Of a stretch of 64,000 bases of DNA, positions 1 through 8,316 are shown piece by piece. The translations under genes were made by a program, and so were the position numbers. The DNA lies in the NCBI RefSeq assembly GCF_040702505.1, contig NZ_JBFBLC010000007.1, positions 62,001 through 126,000 on the forward strand, written 5' to 3'. The notes under the pieces are model-generated. The model did not search any database and was not told the DNA's origin. It worked only from the letters and a program-made list of their open reading frames with translations. This DNA comes from Terrabacter sp040702505 (lineage in GTDB: Bacteria; Actinomycetota; Actinomycetes; Actinomycetales; Dermatophilaceae). How positions within the stretch are numbered: the stretch's first letter is position 1; each line of letters opens with the position of its first letter.

Positions 1-183
1 CGTCCGGTCGGACAGGTCCACCACCTGCACCCCGGCCGGACGGGAGACGGAGTCACCGACCTCGGTGATCCGGGCACCCTCGACGAGGATCTCCGCCGGG
101 CCGGTGAGCGTTTCGGCGTGCCCGTCGAACACGGCGCCGCACACGAGGACGGTCGGCATCCGGTCGCGCAGTCGTTCAGCCAT
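1..183 (-). CDS. Amidohydrolase family protein, N-terminal fragment (runs off the window)
   Basis: The first 61 residues of a protein that continues beyond base 1. The start is an ATG preceded by a GGAGGG ribosome binding site 3 bases upstream. The visible residues read as the N-terminal beta-sandwich of the amidohydrolase superfamily, with segments such as VLVCGAVFDG, AEILVEGARITEVGD and VQVVDLSDRT. These normally precede the metal-binding HxH motif, which is cut off here. Family members hydrolyse C-N bonds in small amides, imides or dipeptides, and the substrate cannot be judged from this part. It lies downstream of, and in the same orientation as, the DUF981-like gene with a gap of about 140 bases, so co-transcription is possible but not shown. 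Confidence 0.6.
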   Translation of the reverse strand, partial: MAERLRDRMPTVLVCGAVFDGHAETLTGPAEILVEGARITEVGDSVSRPAGVQVVDLSDRT

Positions 184-320
184 CTCGCCCTCCGGGCTCA
201 CGTGGGTGACGTCGCGGTTCGTCCAAGGTCTCGGGGGCCGGTGGTCCTCGTGAGCATGTCGGGCGGGCCTCCCAGCAGTATTACCCCCCCGGACACCGTG
301 GCAGCGCTCTCAGCCGGGAG

Positions 321-1010
321 TCACCACAGGTACGAGGTGCCGTGGGCGATGTTGAAGTACATCCCGAGGTGCGTGTAGTAGTTCAGGGCGCCGAAGAGGA
401 GGAAGACGACTCCGCCGACGACCCACGCGCGCGCCGCCCAGAGCAGCAGGCCGGCGCGGTCGGCCAGCTGCGCCACGGCGAAGAGGATGGCGCCGAGCGC
501 GACGACGCCCCACAGGCCACCGAGGAACAGCGCCTCGAGGATCGGCAGGTGCCCGAAGCGTCCGCTGATGGGCTCCTCCGGCGGAGCGGCCCCGAGCTGG
601 AAGCGGACGAAGCTGATGGCCAGGACGCCCATGGCGAGGCCGAGGGCGCCGATGAACCAGGAGATCGGCTTCAAGGCGCGCAGGGCGGTGGCGCCCGCGG
701 CGTCCGGGTCATCGGCGAAGGGGGTCCTCTGGCGCCACAGGTAGACGGCGGCGAAGAGCAGCAGCGCGCCGAAGCCTGCCGCCGGCTGGCCGAACGCGAC
801 GTTCGCGTACTCGAAACCGTCCCCGCCGAAGGGCCAGGTCACGGTGGTGTGCAGGCCGAGCGCGAGCAGCAGCAGGCCGGTGACGCCGAAGAACCCGGCC
901 CAGCCCTCGCTCTCGATGCTCTTCCCGCGGATGAGGCGTGTCAGGAACCGCGCGAAGCCGATCAACCCGGCTCCCGCGGTGATGGCCACCAGCTCGTTGT
1001 AGACGACCAT
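321..1010 (-). CDS. DUF981-like integral membrane protein
   Basis: A 229-residue polytopic membrane protein of unknown function. About six or seven hydrophobic segments are visible, for example around residues 8-20, 40-60, 78-90, 125-145, 165-185 and 195-215. The patterns TWPFGGDGFEYANVAFGQPA and GALNYYTHLGMYFNIAHGTS resemble the DUF981 membrane family; I assign this from memory of the family, not from a search. The ATG has a strong GGAGAAGGAGAG upstream. A 58-residue membrane protein gene lies upstream on the same strand, and a TetR regulator diverges from that pair. The pair may therefore be a TetR-repressed unit, but no substrate or enzymatic motif is evident. Confidence 0.65.
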   Translation of the reverse strand: MVVYNELVAITAGAGLIGFARFLTRLIRGKSIESEGWAGFFGVTGLLLLALGLHTTVTWPFGGDGFEYANVAFGQPAAGFGALLLFAAVYLWRQRTPFADDPDAAGATALRALKPISWFIGALGLAMGVLAISFVRFQLGAAPPEEPISGRFGHLPILEALFLGGLWGVVALGAILFAVAQLADRAGLLLWAARAWVVGGVVFLLFGALNYYTHLGMYFNIAHGTSYLW

Positions 1011-1144
1011 GTCGCCAGCTCTCCTTCTCCGCCGGCCTCCTCGGCCGGCTCTGTCGTGTCGTACGTGTGGTTCTGGCTCTCCGTCGCGGCCCGCGGCCCG
1101 CGGCCCCCGGGTCGCCTGCCGCGCAGTCGGCCGCTCGGCCGGAG

Positions 1145-1321
1145 TCAGCGGGAGCGGCTCGCGTCCTTCCGGTGGGCGCTCTCGCGCACCGGATGGGCCG
1201 AGCGTTGCCCGCTCTGGGCTCGCTTGTCGTGGCGGAACGCGTCGAGCAGGCCCGCGGCGAACCAGCTGACGACGAAGAGGATGGCGATCGCGCCCGGGAC
1301 CAGGGCCTCGGTGGCTGTCAC
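1145..1321 (-). CDS. Small single-pass membrane protein
   Basis: A 58-residue open frame with a GTG start and a good ribosome binding site (AGGAAGGAGC, about 6 bases upstream). Residues 8-24 (VPGAIAILFVVSWFAAG) form one transmembrane helix. The remaining 34 residues are hydrophilic and rich in Arg, Lys, His and Ser. I do not recognise a family. It is the first gene on the minus strand next to the TetR operator and is followed after 134 bases by the DUF981-like gene, so it probably belongs to the same regulated unit. It is short enough to be missed by automatic callers; the evidence is its RBS, helix and position. Confidence 0.55.
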   Translation of the reverse strand: MTATEALVPGAIAILFVVSWFAAGLLDAFRHDKRAQSGQRSAHPVRESAHRKDASRSR

Positions 1322-1358
1322 GTCGTGCTCCTTCCTGGTGGGCTGCGCCCACCTTTAT

Positions 1359-1377
1359 CGCTACACTTGCTGTAGCG
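1359..1377. promoter_or_regulatory. Inverted repeat, probable TetR operator
   Basis: A perfect 7-bp inverted repeat, CGCTACA-CTTGC-TGTAGCG, in the 91-base gap between the divergent small membrane protein gene and the TetR-family gene. Size, symmetry and position fit a TetR-family operator that would control both directions, including the regulator itself. Binding is inferred. Confidence 0.65.
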
Positions 1378-1412
1378 TTTTTGTGACGCGCTTTGTTCCC
1401 CGAGGAGGAGCG

Positions 1413-1991
1413 GTGGTCCCTGCACGAGGTCGTCCGCGCGATGCCGAGGCTGACGACCGCATCGCACGAGCAGCTGTCGACCTGCTGCGGGACGAGGGTC
1501 CGGCGGCGGTGCACATCGACGCCGTGGCCTCCCGTGCCAAGGTCGCCCGCACGACGGTCTACCGGCGCTACCGCAACCGGGCGGCGCTGCTGGCCGCCAC
1601 CCTCGGACAGCTCGCGGAAGCGCCTCTCCCCTCGCCCGACCTGCCGCTCCAGGACAAGCTGCGCTGGGTCCTCGAGCAGGCGCTCGAGCTGGTGGAGGTC
1701 GAGCTGGGTCGTGGCGCGATCGCCGCGGTGCTCGCAGACGCCGACCCGGACTTCACGGCGGCGTTCCGGGAGCACCTCGTGCGACAGCTGACGGCCCTGC
1801 AGGAGCGCATCGACGCCGACATCACCGCGGGCCGCATCCGCGCGGAGACCGATGCCGAAGCGGTGGCCGGGCTGGCGTTCGGCGCGTACCTCGGTGAGCT
1901 CCTGCGGCACGGTCGCGCCCGACCGGGGTGGTCCGACGGTGTCATCGAGGTGCTGCTGAACGGGACGTCACCCGGGCGGGGCCGTCCCTGA
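1413..1991 (+). CDS. TetR/AcrR family transcriptional regulator
   Basis: A 192-residue regulator. The N-terminal helix-turn-helix spans about residues 12-58, with AVDLLRDEGPAAVHIDAVASRAKVARTTVYRRYRNRAALLAATL being diagnostic for the family (the recognition helix is around VARTTVYRRY). The C-terminal ligand-binding half, about residues 70-190, is helical and has no recognisable ligand signature. The start is a GTG 3 bases after GAGGAGGAG; the upstream open frame lacks another good start. It diverges from the small membrane protein/DUF981-like pair, with the perfect palindrome at 1359-1377 between them. This suggests local autoregulated repression, and the inducer is unknown. Confidence 0.9.
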   Translation: MVPARGRPRDAEADDRIARAAVDLLRDEGPAAVHIDAVASRAKVARTTVYRRYRNRAALLAATLGQLAEAPLPSPDLPLQDKLRWVLEQALELVEVELGRGAIAAVLADADPDFTAAFREHLVRQLTALQERIDADITAGRIRAETDAEAVAGLAFGAYLGELLRHGRARPGWSDGVIEVLLNGTSPGRGRP

Positions 1992-2053
1992 GGTCGTCCG
2001 GTCGGTTCACCGGGCGCTGGGACTGTCCTCGTCCCCCTCTCGCCGTGGGCAGG

Positions 2054-2359
2054 TCAGCTGCGCTCGTGGATCTCCAGGTCCCCCCAGTCCGAGCGGGAGG
2101 TGGGCAGCTCGTACACGTCGAACCCTGCCTCCCAGAGCATCGCCGCCGCCCTGCGGATCTCGTCGGCATGGCGGTCCGCGTCGGCAGTGTGCCGGTCGCG
2201 GACGTCGATGACGCGGATGAGTCGCGGAGACCCGTCGGGGTCGATGCAGCGCTGGATCAGGAACCGCCCGTCCTTGTTCAGCGGCGCAAGGACCCGTCGG
2301 ATCTGCTCGTCGTCCCCTTTCTCGAGCGGTCGCCTCCTGAGGAAGTTGAATCTGCTCAC
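2054..2359 (-). CDS. Hypothetical protein, about 101 residues
   Basis: A short soluble protein starting MSRFNFLRRR (translated from GTG). It has alternating basic and acidic stretches and a segment, CIDPDGSPRLIRVIDVRDRHTADADRHADEIRRAAAMLWEAGFDVYEL, that looks like an alpha/beta fold. I chose the GTG at 2359 because GGAGG lies 8 bases upstream; another in-frame GTG lies 9 bases earlier with poorer spacing. I recognise no family. It is convergent with the TetR gene and divergent from the DUF6325 gene. Confidence 0.6.
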   Translation of the reverse strand: MSRFNFLRRRPLEKGDDEQIRRVLAPLNKDGRFLIQRCIDPDGSPRLIRVIDVRDRHTADADRHADEIRRAAAMLWEAGFDVYELPTSRSDWGDLEIHERS

Positions 2360-2556
2360 CGCGTCCACCTCCGACCTTCTAGGTGGAGTACCCGCATCCG
2401 TGCACCGGCCGACGGAAACTCCGGGGTTCGCGGCCTTTTCTCCCGACCGCCGGGCGCCGTGCGACCCACCTCACCCCGCTCGGGTGATGCCCCTGCCGGC
2501 GCGCTTCGCCGACGGTGGAGGGGCCCGATCAACAACGGAGACAGCGGAGAGCCCAG

Positions 2557-3030
2557 ATGACGGAGACAATCGACGAACTGGGCCCGGTGGACTGGCTGGT
2601 GGTGCAGTTCCCGGGGACGGACTACGGCAAGGGTCAGGTCGCACCCCACCTGCAGGACCTGGTGGAGCGGGGACTCGTGCGCATCCTCGACATGGTGTTC
2701 CTGCGCAAGGACGAGGACGGGACGCTCGAGATGGGCGAGATCTCCGACCTCGACCAGAGCGAGCTGGGGGAGCTGCGCACCTCGGAGGCGGAGCTGGCGA
2801 TGGTGCTTTCCGAGCAGGACGTCATCGACCTGGCGGAGACCATCGAACCGGGCAACTCGGCAGCGGTGCTCGTGTGGGAGAACAGCTGGGCGGCGCCGTT
2901 CGGGTCGGCCGTCCGACACGCCGGCGGGCAGCTCGTGGCCAGTGGCCGCATACCCATCCAGGCAGTGCTGGCCGCCATCGAGGCCGACGCGAAGGAATAC
3001 ACGAAGGAAGACGCGAAGGAAGGAGCCTGA
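2557..3030 (+). CDS. DUF6325 family protein
   Basis: A 157-residue acidic protein. It opens with a conserved-looking LGPVDWLVVQFPG motif, followed by LVERGLVRILDMVFLRKDEDG, and it has a central Asp/Glu-rich segment and a Lys/Glu-rich tail. This pattern matches the actinobacterial DUF6325 proteins as I remember them. The function is unknown, and the family is often described as membrane-associated or stress-related. The start is an ATG 5 bases after GGAGAG. The next gene begins 2 bases after this stop and encodes a small Arg-rich protein, so the two form a translationally linked pair. Confidence 0.7.
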   Translation: MTETIDELGPVDWLVVQFPGTDYGKGQVAPHLQDLVERGLVRILDMVFLRKDEDGTLEMGEISDLDQSELGELRTSEAELAMVLSEQDVIDLAETIEPGNSAAVLVWENSWAAPFGSAVRHAGGQLVASGRIPIQAVLAAIEADAKEYTKEDAKEGA

Positions 3031-3032
3031 CC

Positions 3033-3188
3033 ATGCCCCTGGCAGCCCGACGCAGGCGCAGGACCGCCGCCGCAGTGGGTGGCGCAGTCGTCGTCGCCCA
3101 CGGCGTCAACCGACGGCACGACAGACGCGAGGACCGTCGTGACGACCGTGAGGACCGGCGGGAGGACCGGCGCGAGCGCCGCTTCTGA
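3033..3188 (+). CDS. Small Arg/Asp-rich protein linked to DUF6325
   Basis: A 51-residue protein. A basic start (MPLAARRRRR) is followed by a short hydrophobic stretch (AAAVGGAVVVAHG, residues 12-24) and a C-terminal charged tail of repeated DRR/EDRR units. The ribosome binding site AGGAAGGAGC lies inside the end of the DUF6325 gene, which stops 2 bases before this ATG. The repeated RxDRRxD pattern suggests a helical, strongly charged tail. The gene is too short for most callers but its placement and RBS are convincing. Function unknown; probably acts with the DUF6325 protein. Confidence 0.6.
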   Translation: MPLAARRRRRTAAAVGGAVVVAHGVNRRHDRREDRRDDREDRREDRRERRF

Positions 3189-3317
3189 CCGACGACGGAC
3201 CCAGCCCACCGTCGGCGTCCCGGCGCGACGGCATGTGCCCGGGTGCCCGCCTCGCCCCACAGCGGGGTGCAGGCGGTCACCTCGGCTTCAGGTGAAGAGA
3301 ACGCCCGCTGAGGACTG

Positions 3318-5291
3318 ATGAAGATGCTCGACTACCCACTCATCGCGGACCACGGCCTGATCGGTGACCTCCAGACGAGCGCGCTGGTCAGCACGGACGG
3401 CTCCATCGACTGGTTCTGTGCGCCGCGCTTCGACTCGCCGAGCATCTTCGCCGCGCTGCTGGACCACGCCAAGGGCGGCCACTGCCGGGTGCGGCCGACC
3501 GCCGACGCCTACACGAGCAAGCAGCTCTACTTCCCCGACACCGCGGTGCTGGTCACCCGTTTCATGACCGAGGGCGGTGTCGGGGAGGTGGTCGACTTCA
3601 TGCCCATCACCAGCCCCGGGGTGGCGACCGACCGGCACCTGCTCGTGCGCGTGGTCCGCTGCGTCCGAGGCCGGATGGCCTTCTCGGTCGACATCGCGCC
3701 GCGCTTCGACTACGGGCGCGAGGCGCACGAGACCCACGCGACCGAGGACGGCGTCGTCTTCCAGGGGTCGCGCACCTCCCTGACGGTCAACCTCGTCAGG
3801 GAGCCGGAGGACGAGCGGCTGGGCCGCTTCCAGGTCGACGACCGGGGTGACCTCCACGCCGAGGTCACGCTGAGCCACGGCCAGACACGCGGCATGGTGC
3901 TCGAGACCGGGACGGCGGGCCCCGTGCGCCCGGTCCGCGTGGCCGAGGTCTGGCGGCTGCACGACGACACCGTGCGCTTCTGGGAGGAGTGGCTGGCGCA
4001 GTCCACCTACACCGGCCGCTGGCGGGAGGCCCTGAACCGGTCGGCGATCACGCTGAAGCTGATGACGTACGCGCCGACGGGCGGCCTGGTGGCCGCACCG
4101 ACCGCGGGCCTGCCCGAGCTGGTCGGTGGCGAGCGCAACTGGGACTACCGCTACACCTGGGTGCGCGACGCCTCCTTCTCGGTCTACGCGCTGCTCGGCA
4201 TGGGCTTCACCGAGGAGGCCGCGGCCCTGGGCCAGTGGCTGCGTCGCCGCCTGGACGAGCCGTCCCGCGGGGGAGGGGGCGGACCGCTCAAGATCATGTA
4301 CCGCATCGATGGCTCCTCCGACCTGACCGAGGAGGTCCTGGAGCACTGGGAGGGCTACCGGGGCTCGAGCCCCGTGCGGATCGGCAACGGTGCAGCGGAC
4401 CAGCTGCAGCTCGACATCTACGGCGAGGCGCTCGACAGCATCTACTTCATGGACCAACGCGGTCTCACCGCCGGCCATGAGGGCTGGCTCCGGCTGAGGG
4501 AGGTGCTCGACTGGGTCGTCGACAACTGGGACCAGCCCGAGGAGGGGATCTGGGAGACCCGCGGCGGCCGGCAGGACTTCACCTACGGCCGGCTGATGAA
4601 CTGGGTGGCCCTCGACCGGGGCATCCGCCTCGCCGCGGGCCACGGACGCCCGGCGCCGGTGGACCGGTGGCGTTCCGCGCGTGATGCCATCTACGACCAG
4701 GTCATGGAGCGGGGCTGGAACGCCGAGCGCGGGGCGTTCGTGCAGCACTACGCCACCGACGTGCTCGACTCCGCCCTGCTGCGCATGTCCACCGTCGGCT
4801 TCATCACGCCGAACGACCCGATGTGGGCCTCGACCCTGCAGGCCATGGACGGCGAGCTGGTCACCGACAGCCTCGTCTACCGCTACAACCCGGAGGCCTC
4901 TCCCGACGGCCTGCGCGGCTCGGAGGGCACCTTCTCGCTGTGCACGTTCGCATATGTCGAGTCGCTGGCGCGTGCCGGCCAGCTGAGCAAGGCGCGGGTG
5001 ACCTTCGAGAAGATGCTCACGTACGCCAATCACCTCGGGCTGTTCTCCGAGGAGATCGCCCTCACGGGCGAGCAGGTCGGCAACTTCCCCCAGGCCTTCA
5101 CGCACCTGGCGCTGATCGACGCCGCCATCACCCTGGATGCGCAGCTCGACCGGCGAGACAGGGGTATGCCGTCGGGTGTGCCGTCGCGGCAGCCCGCGGT
5201 GTCATCCCCCGCACCCGCCGTCACCCCCACCGCGCAGGCCCCGCGCTCCGCGCCCGCCGAGCGGGTGCCCTCAGCCGTGGCCGGAGCTTGA
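3318..5291 (+). CDS. Glycoside hydrolase family 15 protein (glucoamylase/trehalase-like)
   Basis: A 657-residue cytoplasmic enzyme with no signal peptide. The N-terminal beta-sandwich begins with the typical YPLIADHGLIGDLQTSALVSTDGSIDWFCAPRFDSPSIF. The (alpha/alpha)6 barrel starts near residue 260 and carries VGGERNWDYRYTWVRDASFSVYAL and the acidic segment EEGIWETRGG, with LFSEEIALTGEQVGNFPQAFTH near the end; the Glu residues in these motifs are the expected general acid and base of GH15. The family acts on trehalose, glucan ends or related glucosides; trehalase activity is common for actinobacterial homologues, but specificity is not proved here. The Ala/Pro-rich C-terminal 45 residues are extra. 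GAGG stands just upstream, and a second ATG two codons downstream could be the true start. Confidence 0.9.
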   Translation: MKMLDYPLIADHGLIGDLQTSALVSTDGSIDWFCAPRFDSPSIFAALLDHAKGGHCRVRPTADAYTSKQLYFPDTAVLVTRFMTEGGVGEVVDFMPITSPGVATDRHLLVRVVRCVRGRMAFSVDIAPRFDYGREAHETHATEDGVVFQGSRTSLTVNLVREPEDERLGRFQVDDRGDLHAEVTLSHGQTRGMVLETGTAGPVRPVRVAEVWRLHDDTVRFWEEWLAQSTYTGRWREALNRSAITLKLMTYAPTGGLVAAPTAGLPELVGGERNWDYRYTWVRDASFSVYALLGMGFTEEAAALGQWLRRRLDEPSRGGGGGPLKIMYRIDGSSDLTEEVLEHWEGYRGSSPVRIGNGAADQLQLDIYGEALDSIYFMDQRGLTAGHEGWLRLREVLDWVVDNWDQPEEGIWETRGGRQDFTYGRLMNWVALDRGIRLAAGHGRPAPVDRWRSARDAIYDQVMERGWNAERGAFVQHYATDVLDSALLRMSTVGFITPNDPMWASTLQAMDGELVTDSLVYRYNPEASPDGLRGSEGTFSLCTFAYVESLARAGQLSKARVTFEKMLTYANHLGLFSEEIALTGEQVGNFPQAFTHLALIDAAITLDAQLDRRDRGMPSGVPSRQPAVSSPAPAVTPTAQAPRSAPAERVPSAVAGA

Positions 5292-5363
5292 GGCGACCGT
5301 GCGAGGCCGCTGCAGCCGGGGACGCGGCCGGGAAGCGCTCGCCGCGGTCCTGCCGAGGTGCTC

Positions 5364-6797
5364 ATGACCGCCCGCGAGTCCGCTGACCTCGACGAGGGCG
5401 TCGACGCGGCCGAGGCAGGTGTTCGGCCAGGCGCGCCGCCCCGCACGACGGTCGAGTCCGACGACGGTCGGACGTTCGTGCTCCGGGGCGCGCCCGCTGA
5501 TGTCCAGGTGGGCGACCTGGTGGAGATCCGCGCGCAGTGGGGCCGCCTGCTCGGGTGGGTCGAGTCGCGCGGTCGCGGGAGCGGCGGGTCGACGGCCGCG
5601 GGCGCTCTGCTGAGCACGTCGTCGACACCGGGGCCTACTGCCTTCGGCCGGATCCCGGCGCTCGTGGGTCCCGCGTCGAGCGCCGACGCGTCGGCGGTCA
5701 TGAGCGGGGCGGATTCGCGTCTGAGGCTCGGCACACTCGTCCGCCGACCCGACGTGGCGGTGGGCCTGGTCGCCCAGCGGATGAACCGGCACACGTTCTG
5801 GTGCGGGCAGAGTGGCTCGGGCAAGACGTACGCCCTCGGCGTGGCCCTGGAACGCATCCTGGCGGCGACCCGCCTGCCGATCGTCGTCCTCGACCCCAAC
5901 AGCGACTTCGTGTCCCTGGGGTCGCCGAGCCCCGACGCGTCGGCGGACGAGGCACGCGAGGTGGCGGGTCGGGACGTCCGCGTGCTGCGCCCCGACGACT
6001 CCGGCTCGCCCCTCCGGGTGCGCTTCACCGACCTGTCCTTCCGCGGCAAGGCGGCGCTGCTGCGCCTCGACCCGGTCCGCGACCGTGCCGAGTACAACAC
6101 CCTCGTCCGGGCTGCCGAGGACTTCGACGGCAGGGAGGCGTCGGAGGTCGTCCCGAAGCTCAGGATGCAGGGCAGCCCCGACGCAGAGGCCCTCGCCCAG
6201 CGCATCGAGAACCTCGGCATCGCGACGTGGCAGACCACGTGGGCCCAGGGAGCGGTGGCGGCCACCGACGTGATCGCCGAGCGGCCGGCGGCCACGGTCC
6301 TCGACCTCGGCGGCTACGACCGGCTCGAGGAGCAGCTCGTCGTGGCCCTGGCCGTGCTGGAGGACCTGTGGCACCGACGCGCCGAGCGACGTCCGTTGCT
6401 GCTCGTCGTCGACGAGGCCCACAACCTCTGTCCGCCGGAGCCGGAGACCGCGCTGGGCAGGGAGGTGCGCGACCGTCTGGTCCAGATCGCGGCGGAGGGG
6501 CGCAAGTACGGACTGTGGCTCGTCGTCTCGACCCAGCGGCCGAGCAAGGTGCATCCCGGGGTCGTGTCGCAGTGCGACAACCTCACCCTGATGCGGATGA
6601 ACTCCCGCTCGGACCTCGCCGAGCTCGCCGAGCTCTTCGGCTACGTCCCCGAGGCGATGCTCCAGCGGGCCTCGCGCTTCGTGCAGGGCGAGGCGCTGCT
6701 GGCCGGCGGGTTCGTCCCGCTGCCGGCGATCGTCAGGGTGCGTCGGCGCGCCACCCTTCAGGGCGGGGTCGACGTGCCCGTCCCGCTGGCCGACTGA
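5364..6797 (+). CDS. HerA/DUF87-type ATP-binding protein
   Basis: A 477-residue P-loop ATPase. The N-terminal part, about residues 30-70, forms a small beta-barrel-like region (FVLRGAPADVQVGDLVEIRAQWGRLLGWVES) as in HerA-type proteins. The Walker A motif GQSGSGKT is at residues 148-155 and the Walker B motif LLLVVDEAHNL is near residues 344-354; VVSTQRPSKV follows as the HerA/FtsK-clade sensor. HerA proteins are hexameric DNA translocases that usually pair with the nuclease NurA, but no nurA is adjacent. The ATG was chosen because GAGGTG precedes it by 3 bases. The gene follows the GH15 gene by 72 bases in the same direction, and no functional link is evident. Confidence 0.85.
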   Translation: MTARESADLDEGVDAAEAGVRPGAPPRTTVESDDGRTFVLRGAPADVQVGDLVEIRAQWGRLLGWVESRGRGSGGSTAAGALLSTSSTPGPTAFGRIPALVGPASSADASAVMSGADSRLRLGTLVRRPDVAVGLVAQRMNRHTFWCGQSGSGKTYALGVALERILAATRLPIVVLDPNSDFVSLGSPSPDASADEAREVAGRDVRVLRPDDSGSPLRVRFTDLSFRGKAALLRLDPVRDRAEYNTLVRAAEDFDGREASEVVPKLRMQGSPDAEALAQRIENLGIATWQTTWAQGAVAATDVIAERPAATVLDLGGYDRLEEQLVVALAVLEDLWHRRAERRPLLLVVDEAHNLCPPEPETALGREVRDRLVQIAAEGRKYGLWLVVSTQRPSKVHPGVVSQCDNLTLMRMNSRSDLAELAELFGYVPEAMLQRASRFVQGEALLAGGFVPLPAIVRVRRRATLQGGVDVPVPLAD

Positions 6798-6907
6798 GCG
6801 GGGGACGCGAGGCCCCGAACCGGCAGGCGAGCGCCCGGCACTCACCCGACGGGAGTGATTTTCCGGCTGCGCAGCGCTGAGCCATGGGCTGCAGCACACC
6901 TCCGGCC

Positions 6908-6919
6908 TAGGGTCGGATC
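6908..6919 (+). promoter_or_regulatory. TANNNT -10 element for a leaderless start
   Basis: TAGGGT at 6908-6913 is followed by exactly 6 bases and then the ATG at 6920. No Shine-Dalgarno sequence is present. This is the usual geometry of actinobacterial leaderless genes, where the start codon is +1. The promoter is predicted, not shown. Confidence 0.5.
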
Positions 6920-7180
6920 ATGCTGATCATCGGGGTCATCCTCTTCGGAATGCTCGTCGGCGCGGCAGCCCAGCTGCTGCTCGGCCGGGAGAACGGCCGC
7001 GTGGACTGGTCCGCCGCGCTGGCCGCCGGTCTCGTCGGCTCGCTGCTCGGAGGACTGGTCGGCAGCCTGCTCGCCGGGGACGGCCTGCAGCTGCGCCCCA
7101 GCGGCATCATCGGCTCCCTCGCAGGGGCTGTCGTCGTCACGGCCGGATGGCGCTGGTGGAAGGCCCGGAGGGCCGCCTGA
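6920..7180 (+). CDS. GlsB/YeaQ/YmgE-like small membrane protein
   Basis: An 86-residue, very hydrophobic protein with three predicted helices (about residues 1-20, 30-52 and 60-80). Gly-rich motifs (GVILFGMLVGAAAQLLLG, LAAGLVGSLLGGLVGSLLAG, IIGSLAGAVVV) are typical of the transglycosylase-associated/GlsB stress membrane protein family. The exact role is unknown; relatives are induced by general or envelope stress. It appears leaderless, with TAGGGT six bases before the ATG. The gene ends 19 bases before the formylglycine-generating enzyme gene on the same strand. Confidence 0.75.
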   Translation: MLIIGVILFGMLVGAAAQLLLGRENGRVDWSAALAAGLVGSLLGGLVGSLLAGDGLQLRPSGIIGSLAGAVVVTAGWRWWKARRAA

Positions 7181-7199
7181 TCCCGGGCGGGCGCCCGGG

Positions 7200-8288
7200 G
7201 TGAAGACGGTGGGCGGCGTGTCGCAGGAGAGGGTTGCGGAGGGCCTCACCGAGCTGGTCGACATCCCGGCGGGCCACCTGCGCATGGGCTCGACGTCCTT
7301 CTATCCCGACGAGGGCCCCGTGCGCGACGTGGAGGTGGCGGCGTTCCGGCTCGAACGCCATCCCGTCACGACCGCCCAGTTCGCCCGCTTCGTGGCTGCC
7401 ACCGGCTACCTCACCGTGGCCGAGCGCCCACCCGACCCACGGCACTTCCCCGGAGTCCCGGCTGCCGACCTCGTCCCCGGCGGTCTCGTCTTCGCCCCGA
7501 CGAGCGGGCCGGTGCCGCTGGACCGCTGGGACCTGTGGTGGCGGTGGGTGCCGGGTGCTTCCTGGCGCCACCCGCGCGGGCCGGGCACCGACACTGCAGG
7601 ACTCGAGGACCACCCGGTCGTGCTCGTGGCCCACGCGGACGCCCTCGCGTACGCGGCGTGGGCCGGCCGTCGCCTGCCGACGGAGGCGGAGTTCGAGTAC
7701 GCCGCCCGTGGCGGGGGAGCGGAGACGACGTATGCGTGGGGGGAGGAGGCCCGGCCCGGTGGCCGGCTCATGGCCAACACGTGGCAGGGCCGCTTCCCGT
7801 ACCTCGACACCGGCGCCCACCGCAGCACCGGGACCTCCCCGGTCGGCGCGTACCCCGCCAACGGCTACGGCCTCGTCGACATGATCGGCAACACGTGGGA
7901 GTGGACGAGCACCTTCTACGCGACGGGCGAGGACCGCGACGTGGCGGATGCCCTGGGTGCCGGAGCCCCGGAGCCGTCACGACGGTCGGAGCTCGCGGAG
8001 GTGCGGCCGGCCCCGCAGCGGACGTGCTGCGCACCGACGGTGACCGCCGCAGTGCTCGCCCGTTCGGGGCCCCCCGACGACCTCGGTGACGACGCCGCCG
8101 AGGAGGGGGTGGCCCGGCGCTCGGTGGCCCCCGGCGAGCTGCTGCCACGTCGCGTGCTCAAGGGCGGGTCGCACCTGTGCGCCCCTGAGTACTGCCTGCG
8201 TTACCGCCCTGCGGCCCGCTCTCCCCAGTCGATCGACTCGGCGACGACGCACATCGGCTTCCGCTGCGCGGCCGCAGCTGCCGGCTGA
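7200..8288 (+). CDS. Formylglycine-generating enzyme (SUMF1/FGE family)
   Basis: A 362-residue protein of the FGE-sulfatase fold, which oxidises a Cys in a CxPxR motif of sulfatases to C-alpha-formylglycine. The N-terminal section has VDIPAGHLRMGSTSFYPDEGPVRDVEVAAFRLERHPVTTAQFARFV, and further on are LPTEAEFEYAARGG and NTWEWTSTFY. Both catalytic cysteines are present in CAPEYC (Cys327 and Cys332), followed by the usual RYRPAARSPQSIDSATTHIGFRCA ending. About 50 residues of low-complexity sequence are inserted before the active site, which actinobacterial members often show. No sulfatase gene lies in this window, so the target protein is encoded elsewhere. The GTG at 7200 has no clear RBS, so a start a few codons later (GTG at 7218) is possible. 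Confidence 0.9.
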   Translation: MKTVGGVSQERVAEGLTELVDIPAGHLRMGSTSFYPDEGPVRDVEVAAFRLERHPVTTAQFARFVAATGYLTVAERPPDPRHFPGVPAADLVPGGLVFAPTSGPVPLDRWDLWWRWVPGASWRHPRGPGTDTAGLEDHPVVLVAHADALAYAAWAGRRLPTEAEFEYAARGGGAETTYAWGEEARPGGRLMANTWQGRFPYLDTGAHRSTGTSPVGAYPANGYGLVDMIGNTWEWTSTFYATGEDRDVADALGAGAPEPSRRSELAEVRPAPQRTCCAPTVTAAVLARSGPPDDLGDDAAEEGVARRSVAPGELLPRRVLKGGSHLCAPEYCLRYRPAARSPQSIDSATTHIGFRCAAAAAG

Positions 8289-8316
8289 GCGACCGGGAAC
8301 CCGCGCCGCCCGACGG

